DNA of 62,927 bases from Clostridiales bacterium (lineage in GTDB: Bacteria; Bacillota; Clostridia; Lachnospirales; Lachnospiraceae), in contig DUNO01000018.1 in the NCBI GenBank assembly GCA_012839295.1, forward strand, positions 1 through 62,927, given 5' to 3'. Positions 9,721 through 18,879 of the stretch are shown one piece after another. The number at the start of each line of letters is the position of its first letter. Within the stretch, counting starts at the first letter, position 1. The translations under genes and the position numbers were made by a program. The notes beneath the pieces were generated by a model. The model searched no databases. It was not told where the DNA came from and saw only the letters and a list, made by a program, of their open reading frames with translations.

Positions 9721-10548
9721 CTAGCCCTTGACCGCACCGGCCGTCATACCTGCCACTACCTGTTTCTGCAGGATAAGGAAGATGACGATTACCGGAATCA
9801 TGGTAATTACCGCCGCTGCAAATGCGGTGTTATAATCCGCCCCATAGGCACCAAAGAATACGTACTGCTGCATTGGAATTGTCTTTATGGCTTCCTTTTG
9901 AAGCAACAAAATAGATACATTAAATTCATTCCATACACCCAAAAACTGCAACGTTGCGACTGTCGCCAGAATTGGCTTCAGCAGCGGAAATATGATGGAA
10001 AAGAAAATTCTAAATCTCCCGGCACCCTCAATTTGCGCAGCCTCTTCCAGCTCTAATGGGATCCCGCGGACAAAGCCTATCATCATGACCGTAGAGTATG
10101 CAACCGCCAGCCCGGAAATCATGATTACCGCTCCGGTTCTCGTATTTAACAAATTTAACTCCTTATACATGCGGTAGACCGGAACCATGATAACCTGGAA
10201 GGGCAACATCATGGAGCTTACCAACAATGTCTCATAAAAACGATAGAATTTATTATGATATCTTCTGCCTATGGCATAGGCTGCTGTGGCAGCCACCAAT
10301 ACAATGATGATGACACTGCAGACAGTTATCAGGATACTATTCTTCATGGACAGCAAGATTCTAGCCTTTTCTATAGCAGAAGTAAAGTTCTCCCAATGTA
10401 TCCTCTCCGGCAGTGACAGTATCCCCTTGGATGTTTCCTGCTTTGATTTTACAGCCATCAGAATACAGATAAAAAATGGACTAAGGAAAATAGCTGTAAA
10501 AACTGCCAGCGCTAATTTTGAACCGAGGCTCGCTCTATTTTCGCTCAC
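9721..10548 (-). CDS. CUT1-family sugar ABC transporter permease (MalG type)
   Basis: A 275-residue membrane protein with about six transmembrane segments. The EAA loop EEAAQIEGAGRFRIFFSIIFP is the ATPase contact. The start is GTG, overlapping the TAG stop of the preceding permease (TAGTG), so the two are translationally coupled. It pairs with the MalF-type permease and the lipoprotein encoded upstream. No ATPase gene is present in this operon. Many Firmicute CUT1 systems share a general MsmK-like ATPase encoded elsewhere, and that is the likely situation here. Confidence 0.88.
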   Translation of the reverse strand: MSENRASLGSKLALAVFTAIFLSPFFICILMAVKSKQETSKGILSLPERIHWENFTSAIEKARILLSMKNSILITVCSVIIIVLVAATAAYAIGRRYHNKFYRFYETLLVSSMMLPFQVIMVPVYRMYKELNLLNTRTGAVIMISGLAVAYSTVMMIGFVRGIPLELEEAAQIEGAGRFRIFFSIIFPLLKPILATVATLQFLGVWNEFNVSILLLQKEAIKTIPMQQYVFFGAYGADYNTAFAAAVITMIPVIVIFLILQKQVVAGMTAGAVKG

Positions 10549-11396
10549 TAGGCTTCAACCTCCTTACTCCTGAAAAATTTAGTCAATAAAAGACCAATAA
10601 CCATAAGGAACACCATGAATACCAGCGAAATTGCCTGCGCATATCCGGCTCTTGAATATTTAAACATGTAATCATAGATCAGGATTGCCACCGTCTGCGA
10701 GGAGCCTGCCGGCCCACCTCCCGTAGCGGCCAAAACCGTGCCAAATTCCCGCAGGGATGCCGTCAGTGTTAAAGTGATACAAATGGTAAAGGAAGGCATC
10801 AGCATGGGAACCGTGATATTGAAAAAACGCTGTCGTCCGTTGGCTCCATCTATCATGGATGCTTCCTCATAATCCCTTGAAATTCCTGCGATACCAGCCA
10901 TGTAAATCATGATGTTGGATCCCAGGTTATTCCATAGGGAAATCAAAATAATCCCAATCAATACCGTTTCCCGTTTTCCAAGCAGGGAATTCCCAAGTAG
11001 TATGGAAATCAGATTAGAATCGATATACTTCCAGACAAAGGATGCCAGTACAGCACTGATTGCCAGGGGAATAAAAAATGTGGTCTTAAAAAACGCTGCC
11101 CCCTTCAGCTTTTTACTAAGTGTGGTTGCTATGAATAATGCCAGTACATTATTAAGCGCAGTCACTGTCAGGCCATAAATAGCTGTAGTCTTTATCGGCT
11201 GCAGCACATTTTTGTCAGACAGTAATTTCGTAAAATTATCAGCCCCCACAAAATTGTAGGTTCTGGATATCCCATCCCAGTCCGTAAAGGCCAGCTGGAT
11301 TCCCGAAAGAAACGGGTAAACCACACAAAATCCAAACAGGAGCAGGGATGGAATCAGGAAAACAACGTAGCTCAGCTCTCTTTTTAATCGCTTCAT
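10548..11396 (-). CDS. CUT1-family sugar ABC transporter permease (MalF type)
   Basis: A permease of about 282 residues starting MKRLKRELSY, with six hydrophobic segments. The EAA loop is EEASMIDGANGRQRFFNITVP. The open frame runs 19 codons further upstream, but AAAGGA lies correctly spaced before the ATG at 11396 and the hydrophobic core begins right after it. It is the second gene after the binding protein and overlaps the next permease by one base. Neighbouring glycosidases suggest the cargo is a beta-linked oligosaccharide such as cellobiose or a related plant sugar. Confidence 0.88.
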   Translation of the reverse strand: MKRLKRELSYVVFLIPSLLLFGFCVVYPFLSGIQLAFTDWDGISRTYNFVGADNFTKLLSDKNVLQPIKTTAIYGLTVTALNNVLALFIATTLSKKLKGAAFFKTTFFIPLAISAVLASFVWKYIDSNLISILLGNSLLGKRETVLIGIILISLWNNLGSNIMIYMAGIAGISRDYEEASMIDGANGRQRFFNITVPMLMPSFTICITLTLTASLREFGTVLAATGGGPAGSSQTVAILIYDYMFKYSRAGYAQAISLVFMVFLMVIGLLLTKFFRSKEVEA

Positions 11397-11491
11397 AATA
11401 TCCTTTCCGTAAAAAAGCCACCGCACAGGGAAAACGGATGTTCCTTGCTCCAATTTTCTGCTTATGTGGTGGCTCCTTATTTAACTTTATT

Positions 11492-12793
11492 TTACTTTAC
11501 AAGATTATCAAAATCCGTGTCCAGCTTCTTCATTGCCCCTTCAGGGTCTTTACATCCGTCTAAGAAAAATCCGGAAACATCATTGATGAAGGCATCTTCA
11601 TTGGCACTTGGGAAGCTTTTTGAAGAAATAACCTTTACGTCCCCTCTGTTCATTATATCCGCTGCATCCTTGAATGCACCTTTCAGGTTTGATGTATCAA
11701 CGCCCTTGATAATCGGGATTCCGGCTCCTTTTTCCGCATATAAAGATGCAGATTCCGGAGACATCATATATTCCAGGAACTGTACCGCTTCCTCCTTGTG
11801 AGGGCTCTCGGCTGCTACCGCAACCGCTGCCTCCGGCGGGCACATGGGCATAACATTATCATCTGCATTTTCTGATACCGGCAGTGCGAAGATTCCGAAT
11901 TCTGCATCCGGGTTCATAGCTGTCGCATTGGTAACGGTCCAGGTTCCATTTAAAATCATACCTGCTTCACCGTTGGCAAGCATAGAATAGCAGGTGTTCT
12001 GGTCTGTCCCGAAGGGATCCTTGTTCATATATGGATAAATTTCCTGCAGCTTTGTGAAGAAACCGTTCCACTGCTCTGTACCTGCAAATGTGCTGCTTCT
12101 ATCCACCAGCTCTGCAAGGGTTGGGCCTTCATTTGCCAGGACTTGTGCGCAGTACACGGTCTGGGAGGTTCCGTTTACTACCCACTGCTCGGAAAATCCT
12201 GACGCAATCGGTACGATATCCTTTGCCTGCAGTTCTTTGCATACCTCTAAAAACTCACTCCAGGTTTCCGGCACTTTTTTGATGCCAGCCTTCTCAAAGG
12301 TTCCTTTGTTGTAAGTAACACACATAAAATCATTTGCGATGGGCAGCGCATATACTTTTCCATCCTTGGTGAAGCTATCCAGCATTCCTTCCGAGTAATT
12401 CTCCATATTGGGGCTGTTTGTTAAATCCAGGACATATCCGCTTGGAACCATATCCGTCATGTCGTTTGCAGAAAAAGAAAATAAATCAGGTACATCACCT
12501 GTCGCGAATCTGGTCATTACAGTCTGGTTAAAGCTGTCAATGGATGTCTTCTGTATCTCAATTTTAATGTTCGGATGTTTTTCTTCAAAATTAGCAATCA
12601 CCTCATCCAGCCAGGCTACATACTGCTCTTCTGCGGAACCGTTAATAAACTCCAGTGTTACCTGCTCCCCTTCCTCACTGTATACCTCATCTGGCTTTAC
12701 ACTCCCGCCCTTATCTGCCCCACCGCTGCTACAGGCTGTCATTCCCAATACCAGGGCACTTGCCATCATAACCGCTACCAACTTTTTCTTCAT
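11492..12793 (-). CDS. Sugar-binding lipoprotein of the beta-glucoside ABC transporter
   Basis: A 433-residue extracytoplasmic solute-binding protein (family 1 type). It has a lipobox (LGMTACSSG) with the anchor Cys near residue 21. Motifs such as EQVTLEFINGSAEEQY, the FATGDVPDLFSFSANDM segment and NGEAGMILNGTW are typical of CUT1 binding proteins. It is the first gene of the transporter operon, downstream of the regulator genes and separated from them by a strong terminator. An unusual 12-bp tandem array lies in the region between that terminator and the start codon. Confidence 0.9.
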   Translation of the reverse strand: MKKKLVAVMMASALVLGMTACSSGGADKGGSVKPDEVYSEEGEQVTLEFINGSAEEQYVAWLDEVIANFEEKHPNIKIEIQKTSIDSFNQTVMTRFATGDVPDLFSFSANDMTDMVPSGYVLDLTNSPNMENYSEGMLDSFTKDGKVYALPIANDFMCVTYNKGTFEKAGIKKVPETWSEFLEVCKELQAKDIVPIASGFSEQWVVNGTSQTVYCAQVLANEGPTLAELVDRSSTFAGTEQWNGFFTKLQEIYPYMNKDPFGTDQNTCYSMLANGEAGMILNGTWTVTNATAMNPDAEFGIFALPVSENADDNVMPMCPPEAAVAVAAESPHKEEAVQFLEYMMSPESASLYAEKGAGIPIIKGVDTSNLKGAFKDAADIMNRGDVKVISSKSFPSANEDAFINDVSGFFLDGCKDPEGAMKKLDTDFDNLVK

Positions 12794-12825
12794 AACCTTT
12801 CCTCCTGAAATCCTTTTTTTGTTTC

Positions 12826-12897
12826 TGCTTTGTCACTTGCTCTGTGACTTGCTTTGTTACATGCTTTGTTACATGCTTTGTCACTCGCTTTGTTACT
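12826..12897 (-). repeat. 12-bp tandem repeat array (six units) in the leader of the sugar-binding protein gene
   Basis: Six consecutive 12-nt units, with minus-strand consensus AGTAACAAAGCA, run without a break. Two adjacent units are identical. They end about 30 nt before the start codon of the binding-protein gene and begin about 65 nt after the terminator of the upstream regulator genes. The unit is A-rich and poor in self-complementarity. I see no coding function on either strand. Confidence 0.8.
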
Positions 12898-12960
12898 TCT
12901 GATACTTTAATTCTACCCTCTTTTTAACAACCTAGCTTTTCAAATTTTTTAGGTTTCACT

Positions 12961-13003
12961 AAAAAAACCATGGTTTTCTCATTCCAGAATACCATGGTTT
13001 TTT
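12961..13003. terminator. Bidirectional intrinsic terminator after the YesN-type regulator gene
   Basis: A perfect inverted repeat, AAAAAACCATGGT/ACCATGGTTTTTT, surrounds a 16-nt loop. Both strands end in a T-run. On the minus strand it separates the kinase/regulator genes from the transporter operon, so the two need separate promoters. Confidence 0.8.
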
Positions 13004-13053
13004 CTGCCGCTCTCCCCTACTGGTAAAGTACAGATAATTTCTTCAGATTTCTT

Positions 13054-14538
13054 TCAATTTTTTTGTATTCTCTGCCGGTACTCCTGTATAGTCAGCCCTG
13101 TCTGCTTTTTAAAAATCGTATTGAAATAGGGTGGATTACTGATACCGACCTGCTCCGCAATTTCATAATTCTTCAAGTTTGTCCCAGCGATCAGTTCCTT
13201 CGCTTTCTCAATCCGAATTTCGTTCAGATAGGCTGTAATGCTTTTCCCGGTATCTTTCTTGAACAGGCCGGAAAAGTAACTTTCGTTTAGTGCAACCAAA
13301 TTGGCAAGCTCCCCAAGGGATATGTCCCTTCCATAATTCTGCCGCATATACTGGATGCTTGATAACACGCTTGCATGCATCGTTTTTGTTCCAGCGTTAT
13401 TAAATATCCTCTCCAGAAACCGATGACAGGCTTCCTGTTTCTGTTCTATAAGCCGGCATAGGGACAATTCCTCCTTGGCGGATGCAAATTCATACTTTCC
13501 TATTTCAAAGTTTACATTTTGTGCCACAGTATTCACCAGAAGCAGATAGTTTCTCTGGATATTTTCTTCCGAGGGCATCTGCTCACACAGCCTCCGAGTC
13601 AGCCTGTCCAACGCTTCTTTTGCCTGCTCCAGGGTATAAATATTGGCATAAAGCTCCCTGTCCTCAAGAAACTCCCTATTCCTGTCCTCATATTGCTCCT
13701 TCACATAATCCCATAGGATTACCCGCTTTTTCTTGGAGAACCTTCCAAGCTCTATGGCCTGCTCCGCCTCCTGGTTCATCTCCTTCAGTAACCCCGGATC
13801 CACTGTCTTCTTGCTGCAGCCTGCCAGATAGCTCTCTTGTTCCAGCAGCTTTTCCAGATTCCGCAATACCTGGTCCCTGTCCTCCATCTGGCTCTTTAGG
13901 CTATGGTTCCGGGCAACGGGTAGAAGCAAAACATGCTCCGTCTTCTCATGCAGCTCAAGCAGGCTCATATCCAGCCAGACTGACTTTTTGCATGGGGCAG
14001 ATTCCCAGTCCGGATTCAGGTTTTTTATTTTACAAAGATAGCATCCCCACTGGCTGTCCATACTAAGCTCCAGATACCGCTCCGCACGTTCATCCTCTCC
14101 TTCCCCGCTGAGTACCTTTAAGATTCTGTCCAGCATCTGGCTGTCCTTTGCCAAATGCTCCAAATGTTTATTCCATGACCTTAGGATGGCCTCCCCAACA
14201 TCTTCTGTTTCAATATCCTGTTTTAGGATATAGTCCTGGGCACCCAGCTTCAGGGATTCCTTCACAAATTCAAAATCATCATAGGCAGACAGCGCAATAA
14301 CCAGAATATCCGGATACCTTTCCTTCAGAGCCGCCGTCAGCTCAATTCCGTTCATAACCGGCATGCTCATATCCGTAATAACCAGGTCCGCAGAATGGGT
14401 CTCCAGAAATTCCAATGCCGCTGCCCCGTGGACGGCCTCTCCGATAAGCTCAAATCCATACCGGTCCCAATCAATCACTTTTTTCACCGCGAAACGGAAA
14501 TATTTATCATCCTCTACGATTAATACTCTCTTCTTCAT
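13054..14538 (-). CDS. YesN-type response regulator with AraC DNA-binding domain
   Basis: A 494-residue cytoplasmic regulator. The N-terminal receiver domain has the acidic pair in VEDDKYF, the phospho-acceptor Asp in DLVITDMSMP (about residue 56) and the Lys in YILKQD. A long linker precedes a C-terminal AraC domain with two helix-turn-helix units (LGELANLVALNESYFSGLFKK and IAEQVGISNPPYFNTIFKK). It overlaps the end of the kinase gene by 32 bp, so the two are a translationally coupled pair. It most likely activates the transporter and glycosidase genes that follow. Confidence 0.88.
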   Translation of the reverse strand: MKKRVLIVEDDKYFRFAVKKVIDWDRYGFELIGEAVHGAAALEFLETHSADLVITDMSMPVMNGIELTAALKERYPDILVIALSAYDDFEFVKESLKLGAQDYILKQDIETEDVGEAILRSWNKHLEHLAKDSQMLDRILKVLSGEGEDERAERYLELSMDSQWGCYLCKIKNLNPDWESAPCKKSVWLDMSLLELHEKTEHVLLLPVARNHSLKSQMEDRDQVLRNLEKLLEQESYLAGCSKKTVDPGLLKEMNQEAEQAIELGRFSKKKRVILWDYVKEQYEDRNREFLEDRELYANIYTLEQAKEALDRLTRRLCEQMPSEENIQRNYLLLVNTVAQNVNFEIGKYEFASAKEELSLCRLIEQKQEACHRFLERIFNNAGTKTMHASVLSSIQYMRQNYGRDISLGELANLVALNESYFSGLFKKDTGKSITAYLNEIRIEKAKELIAGTNLKNYEIAEQVGISNPPYFNTIFKKQTGLTIQEYRQRIQKN

Positions 14539-16360
14539 TTTCAGGTATCCTTTCCGGTATAATCAAGGTTATGGAAGTACCGCTTTCCGGCTCACTCTCT
14601 ATCCGGTACCGGAAGTCTTCACCATAGACCATTTTTAGCCTAAGTATGATACTGGTTATCCCAATTCCATTAAAACCACTATACTTTTCTGATTTCTTTT
14701 CCTCTATTTTTTTCTGTATATCCATTAATTTTTCAGACGGTATTCCGCTTCCGTTATCCGAAACAGTCAGCAGCAGCTTTCCGTCGGCCACTTCCCCTTT
14801 GATCCAAATAACTCCTTCCGGCTTCGCAATGTCCAATCCATGTAAAATACTGTTCTCCACGAAGGGTTGAAGGATAAAGCCGGTAACCGGAAATTGTTCC
14901 GCTTCCCCCGTAACTCCAAACTCCACATGAAATGCATCCCCATACCGGGTCTGCTGGATGTAGCTATAGTGCCTGATGTATTCCAGCTCTTCTTTTAACA
15001 GGATGATGCGGCTTGCATTCTTTACAGTAAAGCGGAGTAATCTAATAATCGCGTCTGCCAGCTTCGCGATCTCCTCCTCACCCTTTTCATAGGCCAGCCA
15101 TTTCAAGGAGCTCAGTGTATTATATAGAAAATGCGGGTTAATCTGAGCTTCCATCACCTGATAGCGCAGCTGCTCCTTTTCTTCCTCCTCTTTTCTTGTT
15201 AATTCATTTAACTCATTGATTTTTAATCCCATATGGTTGAACTGAAGGATGAGCATTCCAATTTCATCATAGACAGCCGGAGAAAGCCGGCTGGTGTAGT
15301 CCCCTGTCTCATACTGCCGCATTCCCTGTTCGATGACCTTTAAGTTTTTTCTCAGCATCCGATATAAGCCGAAACCAATCAGGAGGCATACTGCCAGAAG
15401 GGATATTGTTGTAACAAAAATCTTTGGGATTACCTTATTCGCTTCTTCCAATATGGAACCATAGGGAATGCAGCACAGAATATTCCACTTAAACCTGATT
15501 GTACGCATCGGAACAACCAGATACTTCTCTCCCCCAATCTCCTGCATGGTTGCATAAATATAATATTTTCCGTCCTGATAGGAGAAATACCGTTGCAATG
15601 CCTCTTCCTCCATGCCGATCCTATTGTTCTTATAAATCGCCCCGTCTTCTCCTGCCACGATAATATTCTCATTTGATACATATCGGGTTTCATCCTCCTT
15701 CAGTTCAAAAAAAGCACCTGAGACTGCAAATACTAAGGTTCCGGAGGTTTGCATTTTCCCGCCTTCCCCCAGACGGACCAGCCTGCGTACGAAATATATC
15801 TGGTCTCCCTCCTGGATCCAGCGGATAGGTGCCGTTTCCGTTACACAGCCACGAAGCCTGTCCATGATTTTGGAGGCATCCACAGAGGTGATTTTCTCCC
15901 TTTTTTCCTTCTGGTCATAGTAATAAATATTTGCGTGCTTCGATTCCATAATTACAAAATCAGAATAATTGTGGAGCATATTGAACTGAAAGAATGTACT
16001 GGTAAGCGCTGCCTGGTTCATGGCATACTCCCATTGATTCATCTCCATGTCTTCTTCGTCATCCAGCAATTCATAGATTTCCTGCCGGCAGGCAAAGGAA
16101 TAGGAAATATCCTGAAACTCCCGTATACGCTCCTCCATACGGATACCCACCTGTTTCAGCAGACTAATGGCAGATTCCCTGGCCGTGGCAATCAGTGAAT
16201 CCTTCATGGTCATATAGCTGATATCTCCGATAATCCCACTGCAAATAAGTGCGACCAAAACAAGATAAACCGTTAACTTCGTGCGGATTTTTGAATCCCG
16301 TATTCTCTTCCATATATAAAGAAAATAGAACTGTATTTTTTCTATCAGCGCGTTTCCCAT
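14507..16360 (-). CDS. YesM-type sensor histidine kinase
   Basis: A 617-residue membrane sensor kinase. It has two transmembrane segments, near residues 27-47 and 315-335, flanking an extracytoplasmic sensing region of about 265 residues. A HAMP-like linker (IEQGMRQYETGDYTSRLS) follows. The His_kinase motif QINPHFLYNTLSSLKWLAY carries the phosphorylated His, and the ATP-binding end has DNGSGIPSEKL and FNGIGITSIILRL. It is coupled to the YesN regulator gene. Kinases of this class usually sense a sugar or its binding protein. The ligand here is probably the beta-glucoside imported by the adjacent transporter. Confidence 0.88.
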   Translation of the reverse strand: MGNALIEKIQFYFLYIWKRIRDSKIRTKLTVYLVLVALICSGIIGDISYMTMKDSLIATARESAISLLKQVGIRMEERIREFQDISYSFACRQEIYELLDDEEDMEMNQWEYAMNQAALTSTFFQFNMLHNYSDFVIMESKHANIYYYDQKEKREKITSVDASKIMDRLRGCVTETAPIRWIQEGDQIYFVRRLVRLGEGGKMQTSGTLVFAVSGAFFELKEDETRYVSNENIIVAGEDGAIYKNNRIGMEEEALQRYFSYQDGKYYIYATMQEIGGEKYLVVPMRTIRFKWNILCCIPYGSILEEANKVIPKIFVTTISLLAVCLLIGFGLYRMLRKNLKVIEQGMRQYETGDYTSRLSPAVYDEIGMLILQFNHMGLKINELNELTRKEEEEKEQLRYQVMEAQINPHFLYNTLSSLKWLAYEKGEEEIAKLADAIIRLLRFTVKNASRIILLKEELEYIRHYSYIQQTRYGDAFHVEFGVTGEAEQFPVTGFILQPFVENSILHGLDIAKPEGVIWIKGEVADGKLLLTVSDNGSGIPSEKLMDIQKKIEEKKSEKYSGFNGIGITSIILRLKMVYGEDFRYRIESEPESGTSITLIIPERIPENEEESINRRG

Positions 16361-16410
16361 CTATTTCATATCTCCTGACTGTTCTGTTCTCCAACTATAT
16401 AACTATATAA

Positions 16411-16440
16411 AGTATAACACGAGGCTCGTACTCCTTTCAA
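16411..16440 (-). promoter_or_regulatory. Likely promoter of the YesM/YesN pair
   Basis: On the minus strand TTGAAA (16435-16440) and TATACT (16411-16416) are 18 nt apart. The spacer holds a short palindrome, ACGAGCCTCGT (16420-16430), that could be an operator. Confidence 0.5.
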
Positions 16441-16518
16441 TCATATCGAAAAACATTGGAAAAAGCGAAGCTCTTAATCCTATTGACCCGCCCACAAGAA
16501 ACGACTGCTGCTACACGC

Positions 16519-16558
16519 AAAAAGCAGTACGTCCCTCCATCGGAAAGGAACGTACTGC
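16519..16558 (-). terminator. Intrinsic terminator (copy 2 of the repeated hairpin)
   Basis: The arms GCAGTACGT/ACGTACTGC are followed on the minus strand by TTTTT, and a second T-run lies on the opposite side. It lies downstream of the truncated ABC ATPase gene. The sequence is almost the same as the hairpin at 4240-4278, including loop bases and flanks. Confidence 0.7.
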
Positions 16559-16595
16559 CCTATTTTTTAACATTTTCTACTACGGATCCGTCAGC

Positions 16596-16855
16596 CTAAT
16601 AGGCGTTTGACATATATGCCATGATATGTTCTTCTGAAAATTCATTATGATAAATTTCTCCAGTAACCTTACCTTCATATAAAGTAATTAATCGATCACA
16701 TAAACTAATATTCTCTTGCATCTCACTGGAAACCATAATAATACTGGTTCCTTGCCCGGATAACTCACTAATGATCTGATATATCTCATTTTTTGCTCCT
16801 ACATCAATACCCTGTGTAGGTTCATCCAATAATAAAATATCCAAAAGCCGGAGAG
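16596..16855 (-). pseudogene. C-terminal remnant of a sugar ABC transporter ATPase (RbsA/MglA type)
   Basis: About 85 codons remain of what is normally a protein of about 500 residues. The fragment begins at the second Walker B (ILLLDEPTQGIDVGAKNEIY), runs through IIMVSSEMQENISLCDRLITLYEGK and reaches a natural-looking C-terminus and stop. The first ATPase domain and the second Walker A are missing. Upstream, in frame, a stop codon appears at 16863-16865, inside sequence that belongs to the neighbouring AraC fragment. It keeps its terminator. The region is visibly AT-richer than its surroundings. A working ATPase is not possible from this piece. Confidence 0.8.
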
Positions 16856-17542
16856 CATTCTCTTAAGAAAGCAGAAAACACTCCTATTTATTCATTAGAA
16901 AAAGAAAATTTATTGATCGCTAATATTAAATCTGGTAATGTACACGAAGCAAATGCTGTTCTGAATGATTTGCTCGGCTATGTATTATTTTCACAGAATG
17001 CTTCTTTCGATTCTGTAAAAGCCAGATCTATAGAATTATGCTGCATACTATCACGTGTCACGATAGAATATGGAGCTACTACGGTTGGTGTATTAAACTT
17101 TAACAATGAATTTATTAAATCACTCCAAAAAATCACTAACATATATGATTTATGCATTAAACTGCAGGAAACCGTAGAGGTGTTTATCTCAAGTATCCAG
17201 CATCACCAAAGCAAGATTAGCAATATCGTAATTCAGAAAGCCTCTGATTATATTGCTCATAATTATGCAAAACCTTTAACCCTTGAAGAGCTTGCCGACT
17301 ATGTTCATTTAAATCCTTCTTATCTATCTACCCTCTTTAGCCAAACGACAGGTTCTTCTTTTAAGTCACATCTTAATATTGTACGCATTGAAAAAAGCAA
17401 AAACCTACTGACTTCGACAGACTATTCCCTAATAGAGATTGCGAACGCAGTAGGCTTTCAAGATTATAGCTATTTTTCAAAGGTTTTTAAAAAGCATATT
17501 GGGATGCTCCCATCCCAATATAGAAATAATGCTAATTCATAA
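16856..17542 (+). pseudogene. 5'-truncated AraC-family regulator (PocR-AraC type), DNA-binding part kept
   Basis: The frame is open from the junction with the ATPase remnant and reads as the middle of a regulator (LKKAENTPIYSLEKENLL and onward), with no convincing start codon or ribosome binding site. The N-terminal sensory domain, probably PocR-like, is gone. The C-terminal AraC domain is intact, with helix-turn-helix segments in LEELADYVHLNPSYLSTLFSQ and IEIANAVGFQDYSYFSKVFKK. A TTG at 16913 could allow translation of a free DNA-binding module, but I see no ribosome binding site for it. It is head-to-head with the ATPase fragment, suggesting one deletion removed the 5' halves of both genes. 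Confidence 0.75.
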
Positions 17543-17579
17543 ATAATACATACTATATTTTTAGCACAAGAATTAATTT

Positions 17580-18857
17580 TTACATAGAAAAATACTCCCT
17601 TACAACCCCTGCTGTATACCGGATATCCTCCTCCGTATGTGCATCCGACAAAAAGATTGCCTCGAATTGGGCAGGTGCAATATAAATTCCATTCTCCAGC
17701 ATATGATGAAAGAACTCTGCGTATTTTTTCGTATCCGAGGCTAAAGCACTATTAAAATCATATACCTCTGCGCTTGTAAAAAACGCACTTTGAAGGGAGC
17801 CGACCTGGTTCACCGTAATTAGTCCTGCCGTGATCCCCGGCTGGAAGGCTTCCTTTAATAACACCGCCTTGCGCTCCAGTTCCTGATAGATTTCCGGGTT
17901 ATTTTTTAAGATGGATAAGGTCGTAATCCCTGCTGCCGTAGCGACCGGATTGCCTGACAGGGTTCCAGCCTGATAGACATCTCCCAGAGGTGCCACCAGC
18001 TGCATAATATCCTTCCGTCCTCCATAAGCGCCAATGGGCATGCCGCCGCCCACGATTTTTCCTAATACGGTCAGATCCGGCTGAATGTTAAAGAACGCTG
18101 ACGCACCGCCTAAGGCAATACGGAAGCCGGTAATCACCTCATCAAAAATCAGCAAGGCCTCCTGTTCCTTTGTTAAGATGCGTAAGGACTCTAAAAAGCC
18201 CGGCTTCGGCAATACCACACCCATATTGGCCGCAACAGGCTCCACGATCACTGCGGCAATCTGCCCCTTATATTGTTCAAACAGACTTTGCACTGAGCCT
18301 ATATCATTATAATCCGCCACCAGGGTATTATCCGTATAAGAGCGGGGTACGCCCGCACTATCAGGAATTGTATTGGAGATAACCGCAGAACCTGCTTTTA
18401 CCAGCAAACCATCCGAATGGCCGTGGTAGCAGCCCCGGAATTTAATTATTTTATCCCTCTTCGTATATCCCCTGGCAACCCGGATTGCGCTCATGACCGC
18501 CTCGGTTCCTGAGCTGACCAGCCGGAGCATTCCCATTCCCGGCATTAATTCACGGATTAATTCCGCCAGGACTACTTCCTGCTCTGTCGGTGCCCCAAAG
18601 GTCAGACCCTTTTCACAGGCTTTTGTCACTGCCTCCACTACCTCTTGCCTGGCATGTCCAAGAATTGCAGGCCCCCAAGAGCCCACGTAATCAATAAATT
18701 CATTCCCGTCCGTGTCATAGATTCTGGATCCCTTGGCTCTGTCAATGAACAGGGGACTACCCCCAACAGAGCGAAAGGCCCTGACAGGGCTATTCACACC
18801 GCCCGGCATAAGCTCGCATGCTTTTTCGTATAACCTTTCCGATTTTTCCAGCCTCAT
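17580..18857 (-). CDS. hemL: Glutamate-1-semialdehyde 2,1-aminomutase
   Basis: This PLP enzyme converts glutamate-1-semialdehyde to 5-aminolevulinate, the second step of the C5 tetrapyrrole pathway. The 425-residue length is normal. Visible motifs are ELMPGGVNSPVRAF at the start, LVSSGTEAVMSAIRVARG, IFDEVITGFR, and the PLP Lys267 in VLGKIVGGGMPIGAYGG. AAAGGGG precedes the ATG. It is the last gene of the hem cluster, 22 nt after hemB. Its 3' end converges with the truncated AraC fragment, and no clear terminator is seen between them. Confidence 0.95.
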   Translation of the reverse strand: MRLEKSERLYEKACELMPGGVNSPVRAFRSVGGSPLFIDRAKGSRIYDTDGNEFIDYVGSWGPAILGHARQEVVEAVTKACEKGLTFGAPTEQEVVLAELIRELMPGMGMLRLVSSGTEAVMSAIRVARGYTKRDKIIKFRGCYHGHSDGLLVKAGSAVISNTIPDSAGVPRSYTDNTLVADYNDIGSVQSLFEQYKGQIAAVIVEPVAANMGVVLPKPGFLESLRILTKEQEALLIFDEVITGFRIALGGASAFFNIQPDLTVLGKIVGGGMPIGAYGGRKDIMQLVAPLGDVYQAGTLSGNPVATAAGITTLSILKNNPEIYQELERKAVLLKEAFQPGITAGLITVNQVGSLQSAFFTSAEVYDFNSALASDTKKYAEFFHHMLENGIYIAPAQFEAIFLSDAHTEEDIRYTAGVVREYFSM

Positions 18858-18879
18858 CCTGCTTTACCCCTTTCCTGAC

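Noticed and set aside
12408-12902. A plus-strand open frame with a repeating LCYM-like tail over the 12-bp array
   Set aside because: The peptide repeat simply follows from a 12-nt DNA period that is a multiple of three. Most of the frame is antisense to the sugar-binding protein gene.
16913-17542. An intact small AraC regulator gene starting at TTG 16913
   Set aside because: The frame is open upstream into typical PocR-AraC linker sequence up to the deletion junction, and no ribosome binding site precedes the TTG. A truncated gene fits better.
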